Source: Spisula solida (taxonomy: Eukaryota > Mollusca > Bivalvia > Venerida > Mactridae). From it: DNA of 64,000 bases. Position numbers and translations under genes: made by a program. Every line of letters begins with the position of its first letter. Position 1 is the stretch's first letter. The notes below the pieces were generated by a model. That model ran no database searches. It saw only the letters and a program-made list of their open reading frames with translations, and was not told the origin of the DNA. The stretch spans positions 9,537,455 to 9,601,454 of the forward strand of contig OX365948.1 of NCBI GenBank assembly GCA_947247005.1, read 5' to 3'. Of this stretch, positions 23,700 through 36,189 are shown piece after piece.

Positions 23700-25125
23700 T
23701 GCACGACTGTGTCACCTCTTAAAATTAAGTTGTTATTATTACATGCAGAATTGGTGATGCTGCAGTAACAAAGACCAGTTGACGTACCAGTATAGTCTAC
23801 CAAATGCATCTGTCTTAATGGGATGGAATGCATTCTAATTATCTATTCATACTACACTGATGTCTAAAACACTGATGTCTAATGCAATTGGGTTGAATGT
23901 ATGTCTAACATTATACAACTTGCTAACAGGCTTTCAGGTCAATTCTGTATCTCCAAATCAATGTTAGCATAGTTATAATTCTGTAACAATGAAATGGGGT
24001 ACAGACTAACAGTGACACAGGAGAGATGTTCCTTCAAATAGGGATCAAGGCACGAGTCATCAGTGCAGCCCACTATACCCCAACACCTGTTTTATAATTT
24101 AAGGCATGTATTTCACTTAATTCCAAACTAGGTATAACTAAATAATTGTTAGGGAATCATTAGCTGAGTACAGACAAGATGTAGCACATTTTATGTAGTT
24201 TGATTTAAAACATAGGACAAGAGAAGCTCATTTGGTATTAGTAAAACATACAGTCAAGTGACAATTTATGTGGAGTCTTATAGCTTCAGACTGTATGTGC
24301 CCAAGGCAACAAGTTAACGTTCTGCTGCGTGAGCATAAACCAAATTATAGCAAATTTAACAGCACATATTTAGCATCAATCTTGCTTGTATAGTGTGGCT
24401 TCAAGCACGGAATATCTTCCCAGTATTCCTCCACAGACAGACAGGTTTTATACCAGATTATAGCATTAAATACGAAATCCTGACCAGCATAAAGACTGAT
24501 CACTTACAGAGTAAAACCCTTAATGTTGACAACATTATAAACCTGATGTCTGCATGACACTTAGACAGACAGTAAATATAATAAAGACACAGACAACATT
24601 TTCTATATTCAATATCAGTGAACAAGATTTTTGTTCTTTAAGCCAAGGTATGAATTTGCCTCCCACACTCACAGGGTTTTCGTGGAAAAGATCTTTACAA
24701 CACAGTTCAAGTGCTTTTGTACAACAAAGGTGGCAACACTGTTCAGTAGACAATTTGTGTGTGTTTTCAGAAAGTACTACAAGAGAAAATCGATAATGAG
24801 TTATTTTAAAATGACAGGACAGTATACCATACATTCCATTCTCTGTATACATTCTGCCTTCCTTTAATATAATAGGGATCCTCCCTCCAAACAGTACAGT
24901 CCAATAAATTCATAGAATCAATTACTATCAGTGCAGTATCAATACATGTACATAATTACAACATTAACTTAACAAATTTGATTTCAGACCCTGTGGCTTT
25001 TTACCTGGATTCATGAATATTCATTTGTGCTTCTCAGTGTGAAAAGGTGGGCCTTCTCTGTCAGACTTTCTATTATCCTGTTGGCCAGTCAGATTTGTAA
25101 CCAAATTTTAACCAAAGACGAAACT
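23700..25125. other. Intergenic stretch with overlapping unrecognised frames
   Basis: At 24535-24867 both strands have open frames of 78-105 codons. I recognise no domain and see no clear splice sites or codon preference, so I do not call an exon. Confidence 0.4.
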
Positions 25126-25403
25126 GTGATTCTTATGGTACAATAATGAAAACACAAGAGGTTTAATTATAGTGTGCCCAGGATTATAATGAGAAAGGCA
25201 TGAAAATTTGGTATGTTCCACAATGGTGGATTAATCAGATGTGGACGATTTATCAGTGATGTTTTGAGTACATGTATAGATGTACAACGACCTTCGAAAT
25301 ATGACCTTTAGGCGAGTTCATTTGCTAAGGTTGAAACGATATTTACCGTTATTTTTCCAATATATTATGACTATATCTTATAAATTCACGTTATCTTTCA
25401 AGT

Positions 25404-25513
25404 TGACAGCGTGGCCTAGTGGTTAAGATGATCTATACTCTGAACTAGTCTGTACTCAGAACATTTCTTTTTATATAGCCTGTGGGTTCGAGTCCGCTGC
25501 TAAACTCTTTTTC
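25404..25513 (+). other. tRNA-like module, left, facing inward
   Basis: It has an A-box-like gtggcctagtggttaag, a B-box-like gtgggttcgagtcc (25480-25495), and a T5 run at 25508-25512 that could end RNA polymerase III transcription. The possible acceptor pairing gacagcg/cgctgct is partial. The interval between the boxes is longer than in most tRNAs. Confidence 0.55.
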
Positions 25514-25965
25514 AATAATTTTATTATTATAATACATGAGTGTTTTTTCATATATTTTATTACTTAATGAATAATAAAATTATAGTTAACGTTAAATACA
25601 AAGTTGCTTTGTTTCGTTTATTTTACGATTTTAGCCTGCCCTGGATATTGTATTTATTGCTCAGATGACAATCGGGTTGAATTACAAAATATTTTCATCA
25701 TTGGTTTCGCTGGAATTAGAATTGGAATCACCACTCTATAATATTCCTTAGAATCTTCAACATTAATAAGCGTTTACTCAGGTAATACAGGGAGCACAGT
25801 TCGGGTGACCGTTGACCGATATCTCTGTTCAACAGTCTTGACGTGGGAGTGTTTTCAAGGATTAAAATACAGAAACAATGTACAAAGGAAATAGATATAT
25901 TTTAGAAATATATATAAAAATAGACATGCACGCGAATGTTTTATTTAGCAAAATTTAAAAAATAT

Positions 25966-26048
25966 TCAAAATGGGTGGGATTCGAACCCAGACAAAAAAT
26001 CTATTTAGTTTCATAAGCAGTAGCTTAGCCTACTGCGCCATGGAGGAC
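25966..26048 (-). other. tRNA-like module, right, facing inward
   Basis: In reverse complement it has an A-box-like atggcgcagtaggctaagc (26041-26023), a B-box tgggttcgaatccca (25993-25979) and T4 at 25971-25968. It shares the tgaaactaa- and TTTTT-containing middle with the left module, suggesting the two are diverged inverted copies. Stems are incomplete. Confidence 0.55.
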
Positions 26049-26289
26049 GATGTAAGCTACAATTTCAAATAATATATTTCTTTTACGAATACACCCCTTT
26101 TACCTGGATTATTTCATTATTAAAAGTACAGTTACGCCCGAACGATTGTGGTTTATCTATAATACTGATCTTATCTGTTTACTTTAGTAATCTGTAAAAC
26201 CAATTTGCAACATTTGACTAAACCGATTCATGTGTGTAAATATCACATTATCCTGGGCACACTATATAGCGCCAGGTAAACAATCGCGT

Positions 26290-27570
26290 AAAATAAATGC
26301 AAAACAATAAATGTGCACCTACCTGAACCATACCATCTGATCTCATAGCTACTGTGTCTCTATGTTTCAGTGTCCAAATTAGAATTGTGTACACTCAATA
26401 TCCACAAAGGGAGGTAAAACAGTCAAATTCAAGGGTGACAACTCAGTGCTTTACTATTCAAACAAACAATGTGATTGTTATAACAAAGTTACAAGCAGAA
26501 TTTGTAAATGTGTGAGAATAATATCCATGCTATGTATAACATCTCAATCACTGCTGCATGCCTGCAGATCAACTTGTTTGTAACAGAATTCTTGAAAGGC
26601 TATATGACAGAGCACACAAACAATAATATCAATTATACCGTGACACGCACAATGTAATTAGGTATAGCACCATAGAAACGAGTAAAATAACATATTATTT
26701 CTCCCTATATGTTCTCTCGGAAATATCACCCATATTCCAATTCATTAATTTTGTTGTTGCTTTCATACAAAGACACAGAAGAGATGTGTAAATTTACTTG
26801 GACAAATAAATGTTGGCATGCAGTGTGGAAATATAAATGAAATATAGAAAAGTTGTGAAAAAAGTGATAGGGTATATTAACACTTGGGATCACAACATTG
26901 TATCAGTAATTCACAACCTGTGCCGGCAGTACTAAGCAGAAAGCAATCTTGTTTTTTGACTCGATAAATCTTGATAAATGAGCATGCAATTGTCATCGAA
27001 GAAGTCCTCAAAAATGTAGGTGGGTCACAGAACTATAAGCCTGAGTTTCATTCATCAACACAGGCTATTGAAAAAGTAAGTGGTATGGTATGTAGAAAAC
27101 TATAGCTAAAACACTCCGTAGAAGAAATTAACAATTTATGCTTAGAGTTAATCGCAACAGTGCTTTTAATATAAAAAAATGCTCTTTATTAAGTTCAATT
27201 CAAAGGTAGGAAATGTATACCATACCAAAGTTTGATTCAATCTGCATCAACATGCTTTACAAATTTGATTTTTTAACAATTGTACAAGTATTGATGTTTG
27301 TAACCTGAAAACAGTTTAACTTCCCTAAATCAGATTGTTTTAATAAGCATAATGTAACTTGAACATAATCAGTAATTCCCCTTTGTATTCAGCATGGATG
27401 CTTTCCCTGGAATTCTAGATAGAATTAATAGCTTCAATATTATTGTTTCTATTGAATATTTAAATTCAATTAGCATTACCATATAAACACATGAAAGTGG
27501 ATACTTTTTTATTTTGCCGAGTATAGAAGAGAACCGTGGAGCAGTAAAGAAAAAAGACTGCGTTCAATAA
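26290..27570. other. AT-rich intergenic stretch, nothing recognised
   Basis: No array, inverted repeat or coding exon was recognised. Confidence 0.45.
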
Positions 27571-27574
27571 ACGC

Positions 27575-28680
27575 TTATGCCCCCATGGAAGCATAGTCCA
27601 TAAAAAAGTTAAGTAAATCAGGGGCCATAATTCTGTAAAATGTTGGATAGGGTTACATGGCTTTGACAATGTAAGGGGCTTATGATGGTAAACAAGTATG
27701 TCAAGTTTGAAGACAACACCTTGATGTAAGACAAATTTTGGGTTAACAAGAATTGGACGCTTAATAAGCCCAAGTCCAAAATTAGGTCAATGTGAAGGTC
27801 AAAATGAGGTTAGGTGATATAGGTGTGTGGATAATGTTCAAATACAACATCCATGCAAGTATGAAAGCTTTGTAGCAATCCATAATAATGCTAGAAGAAA
27901 AGGTCAATTTGGGTTAACAAGAATTTGGCCCTTCAATAAGCCTAAGTCCAAAATTAGGTCAAGGTGAAGGTCAAAATAGGGTTAGGTGATACAGACGTGT
28001 GAAGAGTGTTCATATACAACATCCATGCAAGTATGAAAGCTTTGTAGCAAGCCATATGAAAGCTAGAAGAAACGGTCAGTTTGGGTTAACCAAGAATTTG
28101 GCCCTTCAGTAAGTCTAAGTCCAAAATAAGGTCAAGGTGAAGGTCAAAATGAGGTTAGGTGATACAGGCATGTGGAGAGTGTTCATATACAACATCCTTG
28201 TAAGTATGGTAGCTTTGTAGCAAGCCATAATGATGCTAGAAGAAACGGTCCATTTGTGTTAACCAAGAATTTGGCCCTTTCAATAAGTCTAAGTAAAGAA
28301 TGAGGTCAAGGTGAAGGTCAAAATGGGGTTAGGTGATACAGGCGTGTGGAGAATGTTCATATACAATATCCATGCAAGTATGAAAGCTTTGTAGAAAACC
28401 ATATTAATGCTAGAAGAAATGGTCAATTTGGGTTAACCAAGAATTTGGCCCTTCAGTAAGTCTAAGTCCAAAATAAGGTCAAGGTAAAGGTCAAAATGGG
28501 TTCGGGGGTACAGGGGTGTGGAGAGTGTCCTTATACATGTACAACATCCATGCAAGTATGGAAGCTTTGTAGCAAGCCATAATGATGCTAGAAGAAACGG
28601 TCCATTTGGGTTAACCGGACGGACAGACAGGTGAATCACTATAATATTATGCCTCCCAATCTATCGATAGGGGGGCATAA
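27575..28680 (+). mobile_element. Dispersed element with about five 173-bp internal monomers and inverted TTATGCCCCC ends
   Basis: TTATGCCCCC (27575-27584) and GGGGGGCATAA (28670-28680) are inverted. The interior repeats a monomer about every 173 bases, marked by gggttaaccaagaatttggc at about 27736, 27910, 28081, 28255, 28428 and 28607. Just inside the right end is ggacggacagacagg. The left 150 bases resemble the gggcataa repeat at 11770-12880. The layout parallels family B and the 15560-15816 repeat. Confidence 0.75.
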
Positions 28681-28689
28681 AAATCTGTT

Positions 28690-29655
28690 AATTAAATCTG
28701 CAAGAAAATCAACTACATGATACCAAGTTTTTATTTAGTAATTAATTAAATTTTCATCCCGTCCTTTGATGCCAATTAAGAAGTGCATATCATACTACAG
28801 ACACATGTAAAGATTTTAATCACTGCGATGCATGTTTTTTGGTTTGCAATGGGGAATAAAGTTTTTGCTCTCATAAAGTTCTGGAATATTTTGCTGTATT
28901 CATAATGTACCACTCAAAACAAATTGTTGACATTTACATTCATTTATCCAGATACACACCTATTATAATATTCCATGGACACCAGCATACAGACATTTTG
29001 GTCAGGTTGAAAAAAAAAATTGGTATTTATATACATTTATACTTCGTAGCATGCATAGTCATCATTGAAACCCCACTGGGTAATAAAAATGGTCATAAAT
29101 ATATGCATGTGTTAAATGAATATTAATGTTAAATAATGATACTGTACTAGTAATTGTTTAAATCAATATTCTACTGAAGTTTCAATGAATCTTAAAGCTA
29201 ATAATTTGTGCATTATAATTATATAGCATGTCCAGACAGTTTGTTACAGTTAAATACAACAATAGATGCATGGCTAGACACTAACATAGGTTCTCAGCGC
29301 TGGTCTGAGACCAGTGGTTTTTATACAGAACTCACACACAAGCACAATCAGGACTTTTGTCGGACCAGTGAGTAGGAACCGTTATACTAGAAAGCTGCCA
29401 ATCCTTCGTGCCACCAAGGGAAATAATCAAGTTTCAAGCCCAGTATATAGCAATCGAGAGGCGCAGTAAAATAAGTCTAACCTGCTGTTTTGGTGTACAA
29501 GCACCATTTTGACTAGGTGACATTTAAAGGCAGATAATTTGCCCGTATTTAGCAGCATCAGTCTAATAACAAATAACAGCTGATAGCTTAACAAATAGGT
29601 CAGCTGCATAATTTTGCTGTCAATAATGCTCATTTAAGTGTGTATAAAAATGGTC
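28690..29655. other. AT-rich intergenic stretch, nothing recognised
   Basis: Only short frames and an A-run near 29010 are present. Confidence 0.45.
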
Positions 29656-29662
29656 TATATCA

Positions 29663-30062
29663 GGTGGCTGATTTATGCCATGTGGTATTGTCATGGCGAA
29701 AATGTAACAATGCGAAAACACGACAAAGCGAAAATGTAACAATACAAAGATATAACAAAGTCGACTTTTTCGCATTGTTTTATTTTCGCATTTTTCAGTT
29801 TGTTGTGGCGAAAAAGTACCGTTGTGAAAAAGTCGATTTTGTTTTCGTATTGTTACATTTTTGCCACGAAAAAGCAAAGATACGACAGATATAAGGCCAA
29901 ACAAGACACATTGTATTGTTGCCCTTCATCTGTCGTGTTTTCGCTTTTTCTTTTCACCACGACAATGCAAAAATATGACAAAGTCGACTTTTTCGCATTG
30001 TTATATTTTCGCTTTGTTGTAGCAAAAAAAACAAAAATACAACATGGCATCAATCAGCCACC
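29663..30062. mobile_element. 400-bp TIR element rich in repeated CGAAAA motifs
   Basis: The left end ggtggctgatttatgccatg and the reverse complement of the right end ggtggctgattgatgccatg differ at one position. The interior alternates gcgaaaatgtaacaatgcga and its reverse complement several times, so most of the element can fold back on itself. The frames crossing it on both strands arise from these motifs. No target duplication was identified with certainty. Confidence 0.8.
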
Positions 30063-30109
30063 ACAGGTTTATGTTAGATAGATTGTGAAAGATGTTCTGT
30101 ACAGTTACT

Positions 30110-30372
30110 TAAATAAATCACTCTTGACTGCTAATCCAGATGTCCCTGGTTCCAATCTCGGCCGTGGCACTGGAAATTTCTGAAACGCTTTTCAGTGTTC
30201 CTACCCAACTATAGAGATGATCTGGTTGGAAACCCAGAGGTAGACTTGTGTGTACCGGAGCTATATTCTGGGCATGTGTTATGATTCTTTGAAAAGAGCA
30301 AGGACAGCGCACCTGGATTCCTTGTATCACACATACTTTCTGTTTCCTCGAAGCCAGAGGTCATTGGCCAAT
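30110..30372 (+). mobile_element. SINE-like repeat family D, plus-strand copy 1
   Basis: The tRNA-derived head (ccctggttccaatctcggcc) is followed by the body cgcttttcagtgttcctacc, ctggttggaaacccagaggt, and agcgcacctggattccttgt, ending near cattggcc. It matches 43080-43370 in order and spacing. Confidence 0.7.
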
Positions 30373-30374
30373 TA

Positions 30375-31055
30375 GGCAAAAAAAACGAAAGGTAAAGCAT
30401 TACGACAGTCTCAGTCAGACGCAAAAAAACAACAACAGAAAAAGACACAAAATTAAACAAAGTTATAAGCAATAACAAGAGTCACAGTTGCAGGCATCAC
30501 ATTTAACATTATTACCAGTCTATAATTAAGCATGAATATTATCCCCCTCACAGCTACAATTTTTACATGAAACTGAGATATTATAACGATGCACATAAAT
30601 ATTGTTCACAAAAACAATCATCTAGATATAACTGTCACAGTTACTCACATCAATATAAAATTTCAAGTACTACAAACCAATCCACTCCTGTATCAAAATT
30701 GATGTCACAATTAATTTACGATTCTCTTTATTATAAATAGACTAGAATAAGAAGTAACACAACTGTTGCTATTCTCACGTTTATGGCAGCTCAAATATTC
30801 AATAGATCAGAACAATAAATGGAAAACATGCCTATTATTGGCATCGACTAGTTTCTGTATTACCACAGAATTGATCAATATATTTCACTAGAACCAACTA
30901 TAACACTCTCAGGCCAATCAATTCCGCAACCCACATTATTAGCAAATAGAGTCTTATAGTTCTGTCACACTTCACTGCCAATTCCAATGATTGAGTGAAT
31001 CAGGATGTAACCCTAAGTGCCAATGACTGAACATTTCTCAGTTCTGTCCCCCGAA
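30375..31055. other. AT-rich intergenic stretch, nothing recognised
   Basis: No structure was found other than the start of the 43-bp array at its right edge. Confidence 0.4.
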
Positions 31056-31059
31056 TTCA

Positions 31060-31580
31060 ATGATAGAGCTTTAAAGTTCTGGTTCTGTCTCCAAAACTCT
31101 CAATGACAGAGCTTTAAAGTTCTGGTTCTGTCACCTAAAATTTCAATGACAGAGCTTTAAAGTTCTGGTTCTGTCTTCAAAACTCTCAATGACAGCATTA
31201 AATTTCTGGTTCTGTCACCCAAAATGCCAATGACTGAGCTTTAAAGTTCTGGTTCTGTCTCCAAAACTCTCAATGACAGCTTTAAATTTCTGGTTCTGTC
31301 ACCCAAAATATCAATTACTGTAAGTCTTACTATAAGAGCATTCAAGTTCTGGTTCTGTCACCCAAAATATCAATGACAGCTAGAGCATTAGATTTCTGGT
31401 TCTGTCACCTAAAATATCAATGACAGAGCATTAAATGGCTGGTTCTGTTACCAAAAATGTCAGTGACGGAGCATTAAATTGCTGGTTATCATGCAGTCAC
31501 CCTAAATGCCAATGACAGCCCGGAAGTTCTGGTTCTGTCTACCGAAATGTCAATGAGTGCATGAGCTTTACTGCATGGTT
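31060..31580. repeat. Minisatellite, about 43 bp unit, about 12 degenerate copies
   Basis: The core gttctggttctgtc plus aatgacagagctttaaa repeats. The central part varies (tccaaaactctc, acccaaaatatc, acctaaaattt), with several small indels. It decays to the right. Confidence 0.85.
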
Positions 31581-31589
31581 CCATCGCAC

Positions 31590-32355
31590 ATACCATAAAC
31601 ACCCAAATCCATTGAATGAACTATTCTGGTTCCCTCACTCTAAAATGCCAGTTCAAATGATTAGCGTTAAATTTGATGTAAAGGCATAACTGGCTGTATT
31701 GAAATTTGTATCAATTGTTTCAGTTTTAAAATCAATACAAGGATCGGCTGCCTGGTTAGGATACTATCTTTTTCCTCAGCAAATCAATACGTAAATGGTG
31801 GAATTATTTGCACAGGAATTCATGGATTCATTATCTCAGGCATTACCACATCTAACCAGACTATTATATATCGGGACTTTCCATATATATTTCAGACCAG
31901 ATAGAGTAAATGCACAGAATTTAACATGCAAATAATGGAAACAATTTAGCTCATGCATAGATTTAGCTGAAGAAATGTACCAATACAAAATATAAGGAAC
32001 TAGCAGGGCTGGTGCTGGACATTATGAATTAATAGCCAAATTGTTTTTCTCCAAAAAAATAATAGCCAAACATAATGCATGCTTTTAACACATGCTTCTG
32101 ATTTTCCGTTATTGCGTGTAAAAAGGGGACATTATAAGAGTTGACAAAAGGGGCTGAATGTCAAAAATGTCATTTTGATAATTTTGTACTGAATTTAACG
32201 ATCTAACACCTTTAATTTAAAGGGAAATTGGCCCTTAATCCTGATGGTCAAAATCCTGATGGTCAAATGTTGCTATTTGGAAATTTTAAGGGTTTTAAGT
32301 TAAGGGGCAATTATAAAGGATCAAATGATACCCCTGAAACTGGATTATCTCACTG
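31590..32355. other. Intergenic stretch with small direct duplications
   Basis: tcctgatggtcaaa is repeated at about 32239 and 32254. Nothing else was recognised. Confidence 0.4.
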
Positions 32356-32359
32356 ACTC

Positions 32360-32592
32360 ACTTAGCTTGATCCATCCGTAATCAAGTTCCAATACTAAAC
32401 AACAACCCTCAGATATTCACTTGGCTAGATCCACTCACTGTCCTGTACCAATACTCAACAACAACCCTCAGCCACTCGCTGGGCTAGATCCACCCGTAGT
32501 CATGTACCAATACTAAACAACAACCCTCAGCAACTTGCTTGGCTAGATCCACCCACTGTCCTGTACCCATACTAAACAACAACCCTTAGCCA
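32360..32592. repeat. Minisatellite, 59 bp unit, four copies
   Basis: The core aatactaaacaacaaccctc plus ttggctagatccac repeats four times with small differences. Confidence 0.85.
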
Positions 32593-32805
32593 CAGAAGAA
32601 CATAGCTTGCCCAACAGTCTTAGAATAAACGTTGTTAGACCACTAACATATTCAAAGCAAACTGATCAATTTTTAATTGGCCTACAACATAAATTTGTTC
32701 GTGTCCCATTGGTCAACAGCATTTCTGTCAAATGAAGACTACCCAATCACATTATCCCGACACTGGACAAACCAGCAATATCCTTGAATTACCCTAATAT
32801 TGTTG

Positions 32806-32940
32806 AGCGACAAGCGAGGGAGCTTAGCTAATAGCTATACCAGTACCATTTTAAACCACTTTCTTACATTGCCGCAGCCTGTAATATAAAACCTACAACC
32901 TTTTGGTTCAGAGGTACAAGCTGTTTTCGCTCGACTACTG
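32806..32940. mobile_element. Fragment of SINE-like family A
   Basis: The segment aagcgagggagcttagctaa and ataccagtaccattttaa matches 1665-1710. The fragment then diverges. Confidence 0.5.
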
Positions 32941-33008
32941 AAAATGGTGTGTAAAAGTTGTTATTTCTACTAGCCTGAAATCCATTTGAGCTTATGTCAG
33001 TAAGTAGC

Positions 33009-33253
33009 TTAGAATATAACCTACATTATGAGCCAATGAAAACGCCGAATTTTGGCGGTTAAAGGAAAATTTAATCATTAAAATTTTCTCTTCACAGACT
33101 TGACGTCATGCGTTGGCGCTACTTTCTATCGGCCATGTTATATTCTAAGTTAGTTAGACCATATTAAGTAAATTTTAATGACTAAAAAGGACTCGCTTCG
33201 CTTCGCTCGCTCCGCCCTTTTTAATCATTAAAATTTACTTAATATGTTCTAAC
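33009..33253. mobile_element. Composite foldback element
   Basis: The strong inner hairpin is 33153-33190 paired with 33216-33253 (ttaagtaaattttaatgact against its reverse complement), with the loop actcgcttcgcttcgctcgc. To its left, cttagaatataac (33009-33021) is inverted at 33138-33150. It has no coding capacity. The GC-rich CGCTTCGCTCGC loop is like the centres of the foldbacks at 39623 and 43857. Confidence 0.8.
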
Positions 33254-33259
33254 TATAAC

Positions 33260-33980
33260 ATAAAACACGGACCCAGATATGAAGGGTGATATGAAGCGTA
33301 TATTGACTTATATTTTAAAATTCTCGTTACACTGTGTTAAAAGCCGAACACGACTATGTTTTGACCTTACTGTGTAGTCACAGCTATCCTATTTAACAAT
33401 ATTTAAATGCACTTTTGTACCGATAGGTCATATTGTATATGAAATACAGAGGTATAAATAAGTGGTAACTTTTCAGTGACGCCCAGTATACAATGCATGT
33501 AGTGCACCTGAATCACAATGCTACATTTTATCATGACTGGAAATGTTTCAATTGGAGAAACAATACAAATCTGCTATTTGTGTTATCAAAATCCATTACT
33601 TCAGTCATCCTCTTATATTTCACTTAAATCTCTTGAGTATTTAAATTTTCGTCATTAATTTTTTTGAATTTGTGTCTAAGAGGCATCCCTTTTTTTATTT
33701 GTTCCTCAGGTTCATTAAAAGCTCTCATGTTAAAACTGTATTCTTAGGGGAATATCTCTTTTCTGATACTTTCTATTTCAGTCTTTCATTGAGGGAAAGT
33801 GACATTCATGTAATATAAGAAGCCAGGTGGCTGGGTTAATATAAGTTTGCCAATTAAGCTCAAATTGAAAGGCTCAATTTGCAGGACTTGGGATATTTTA
33901 GGTTCACTTTTTATACATTGAGAAAATTTAGTGGCGCTTGTTTCTTGATAGAAAGCGGCAAAAGGCTTACGAATATTATG
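33260..33980. other. AT-rich intergenic stretch, nothing recognised
   Basis: Only short frames are present. Confidence 0.4.
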
Positions 33981-33985
33981 TCAAA

Positions 33986-34386
33986 ATCATGACCTCTAGT
34001 GACTACGCAAGATTTTTCTATGATTTGACTTTGTGACCTAGTTTTTTATTCCGGACAACCCAGTATTAAACTTTACCTTGATCTTGTTCAGATGATCATT
34101 ATGACTGAGTTTCATAAAGATGAGGTCAAAATTGTGAACTCTTAGTGACTTACACAAGGTTTTCTATGATTTGACCGAGTCACTTCGTTTTTGACTCCGG
34201 ATGACCCAATATCAATCTAGCTTGACCTAGATTTTGTTGAGATGATCATTGTGACCAAGTTTCATAATGATTAGGCCAAAACTGTGACCTCTAGTGTCTA
34301 CGCAAGCAAATTGTGGACGGTGGACTGATGACGGACGAAGAGTAATCACAAAAGCTCACTCTGTCCCTTTGTGACAGGTGAGCTAA
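33986..34386 (+). mobile_element. Dispersed repeat family B, copy 2 (5' truncated)
   Basis: The left end is missing. The gacctctagtgactacgcaa monomer marker recurs at about 33991, 34136 and 34287, and the element finishes with the conserved ccctttgtgacaggtgagct at the right end. The orientation is the same as the copy at 5415-5863. Confidence 0.8.
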
Positions 34387-34389
34387 AAT

Positions 34390-34790
34390 TATATATCAAG
34401 TTTAGTTACCTTGTATGTGAAGTGTACTGGTCTAATTTCAAGTCAAGAAAATCCTTCTTTAAGAACAAATAACTCACAAAGACACTAGGACGAAGGACAT
34501 CCAACTTTTAGAACCTTAGAAAAAAGGCCAGGTAAGTTTATATCACAATGCGAAAAATTAACACAGCAGGTTTTCAAAAAAAATTTAATCTGACTAAAAT
34601 CATTAAATGTAAAACCCAAAATTAATGTAAGAAAAAACTAGTATAACTGGTTATAACAATATCAGACAAAATTCTGTATATATGCATATAATATCTAAAA
34701 TAAAAGCTGTGCATTCACAAGAACACTTAAAGCTAAACACATCAAAAATATATATAGATATGACACACAAAATCGTCACTAATTAATTTT
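34390..34790. other. AT-rich intergenic stretch, nothing recognised
   Basis: It lies between a family B copy and the large satellite. No feature was seen. Confidence 0.4.
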
Positions 34791-35838
34791 TGCAGATTCT
34801 GTACAGAACCTGTATGTCGGTGAGGATCACCACAGATTCTGTACAGTACTTGTATGTCAGTGAGGATCACCACAGTTTCTGTACAGTACCTGTATGTCAG
34901 TGAGGATCACTGCAGATTCTGTACAGTACTTGTATGTCGGTGAGGATCAACGCAGATTCTGTACAGTACCTGTATGTCGGTGAGGATCACCGCAGATTCT
35001 GTACAGTACCTGTATGTCGGTGAGGATCACCGCAGATTCTGTACAGTACTTGTATGTCGGTGAGGATCACCACAGATTCTGTACAGTACCTGTATGTCAG
35101 TGAAGATCACTGCAGATTCTGTACAGTACCTGTATGTCAGTGAGGATCACTGCAGATTCTGTACAGTACCTGTATGTCAGTGAGGATCACTGCAGATTCT
35201 GTACAGTACCTGTATGTCAGTGAGGATCACCACAGATTCTGTACAGTACCTGTATGTCAGTGAGGATGTACAGTACCTGTATGTCAGTGAGGATCACCAC
35301 AGATTCTGTACAGTACCTGTATGTGGGTGAGGACCACCACAGTTTCTGTACAGTACCTGTATGTCAGTGAGGATCACCTCAGTTTCTGTACAGTACCTGT
35401 ATGTCGGTAAGGATCACCACAGATTCTGTACAGTAACTGTGTGTCAGTGAGGATCACCACAGATTCTGTACAGTACCTGTATGTCAGTGAGGATCACCAC
35501 AGATTCTGTACAGTACCTGTATGTCAGTGAGGATCACCACATATTCTGTACAGTACCTGTATGTCAGTGAGGATCACCGCAGATTTTGTACAGTACCTGT
35601 ATGTCAGTGAGGATCACCACAGATTCTGTACAGTACTTGTATGTCAGTGAGGATCACCACAGTTTCTGTACAGTACCTGTATGTCAGTGAGGATCACTGC
35701 AGATTCTGTACAGTACCTGTATGTCTGTGAGGATCACTGTAATTTTTGCCAATCTGTACAGTACCTGTATGTCGGTGAGGATCACCACAGATTCTGTACA
35801 GTACCTGTATGTCAGTGAGGATCACCACAGATTCTGTA

Positions 35839-36189
35839 CAGTGATTTTTCTTGCCTCTTTGGGAAAAGGTCCAGGTCCGTTCAGATTGGGAATTTTCACG
35901 TCGTGACAACTTGAAATTGGGAATTTCCATGAAGCAGAAAGACCAAATAAAACAGAAAAGAGATAACATGTTAATGACATGTGAATGTTAACTGGTTTCT
36001 TTGAGCTTTTATGCTTGACCTCTTGTCAAAAATGTTCATAACTTTATCATTTTATGTCGATTTTGAAAATTATTTTTTTAAATTATTTATTGGGAATTTC
36101 TCCATTCAAATTTGGGAAAATTATAGCCTATTTGCAATTGGGAAATGGTCCGTTTTCCAGACCCTATTAAAGAAGGAAAAAAATCACTG
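35839..36189. mobile_element. 351-bp TIR element inserted in the satellite, copy 1
   Basis: It starts cagtgatttttcttgcctct and its 3' end reads, in reverse complement, cagtgatttttttccttctt. Subterminal ggtccgtt and ggaccgttttcc-type motifs are also inverted. The repeat unit is broken at gattctgta and resumes at ctgtacagtacc, so CTGTA (or the palindromic CTGTACAG) is duplicated around the insertion. CAGTG-type ends and a 5-8 bp duplication would fit a hAT-like element, but the class is not certain. Confidence 0.8.

Larger units (their letters stand above)
25168..26266. mobile_element. 1.1-kb TIR element with two inward-facing tRNA-like modules
   Basis: The ends TATAGTGTGCCCAGGAT (25168-25184) and its exact reverse complement (26250-26266) form 17-bp TIRs. 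The flanks gtacaataatgaaaacac and tagcgccaggt are found joined at 9279-9325, so the insertion boundaries are defined to within about two bases and are compatible with a TA target site. Inside, a plus-strand tRNA-like module starts 236 bp from the left end and a minus-strand one 218 bp from the right end. No transposase or other protein is visible, so mobilisation would need factors from elsewhere. Confidence 0.75.

Noticed and set aside
24535..24867. Overlapping 78-105 codon frames as an exon
   Set aside because: Both strands are open with no domain, splice signal or repeat family to favour either.
25404..25513. Functional plus-strand tRNA with a long variable arm
   Set aside because: The acceptor stem is only partly complementary and the spacing between the boxes is too long with no matching arm.
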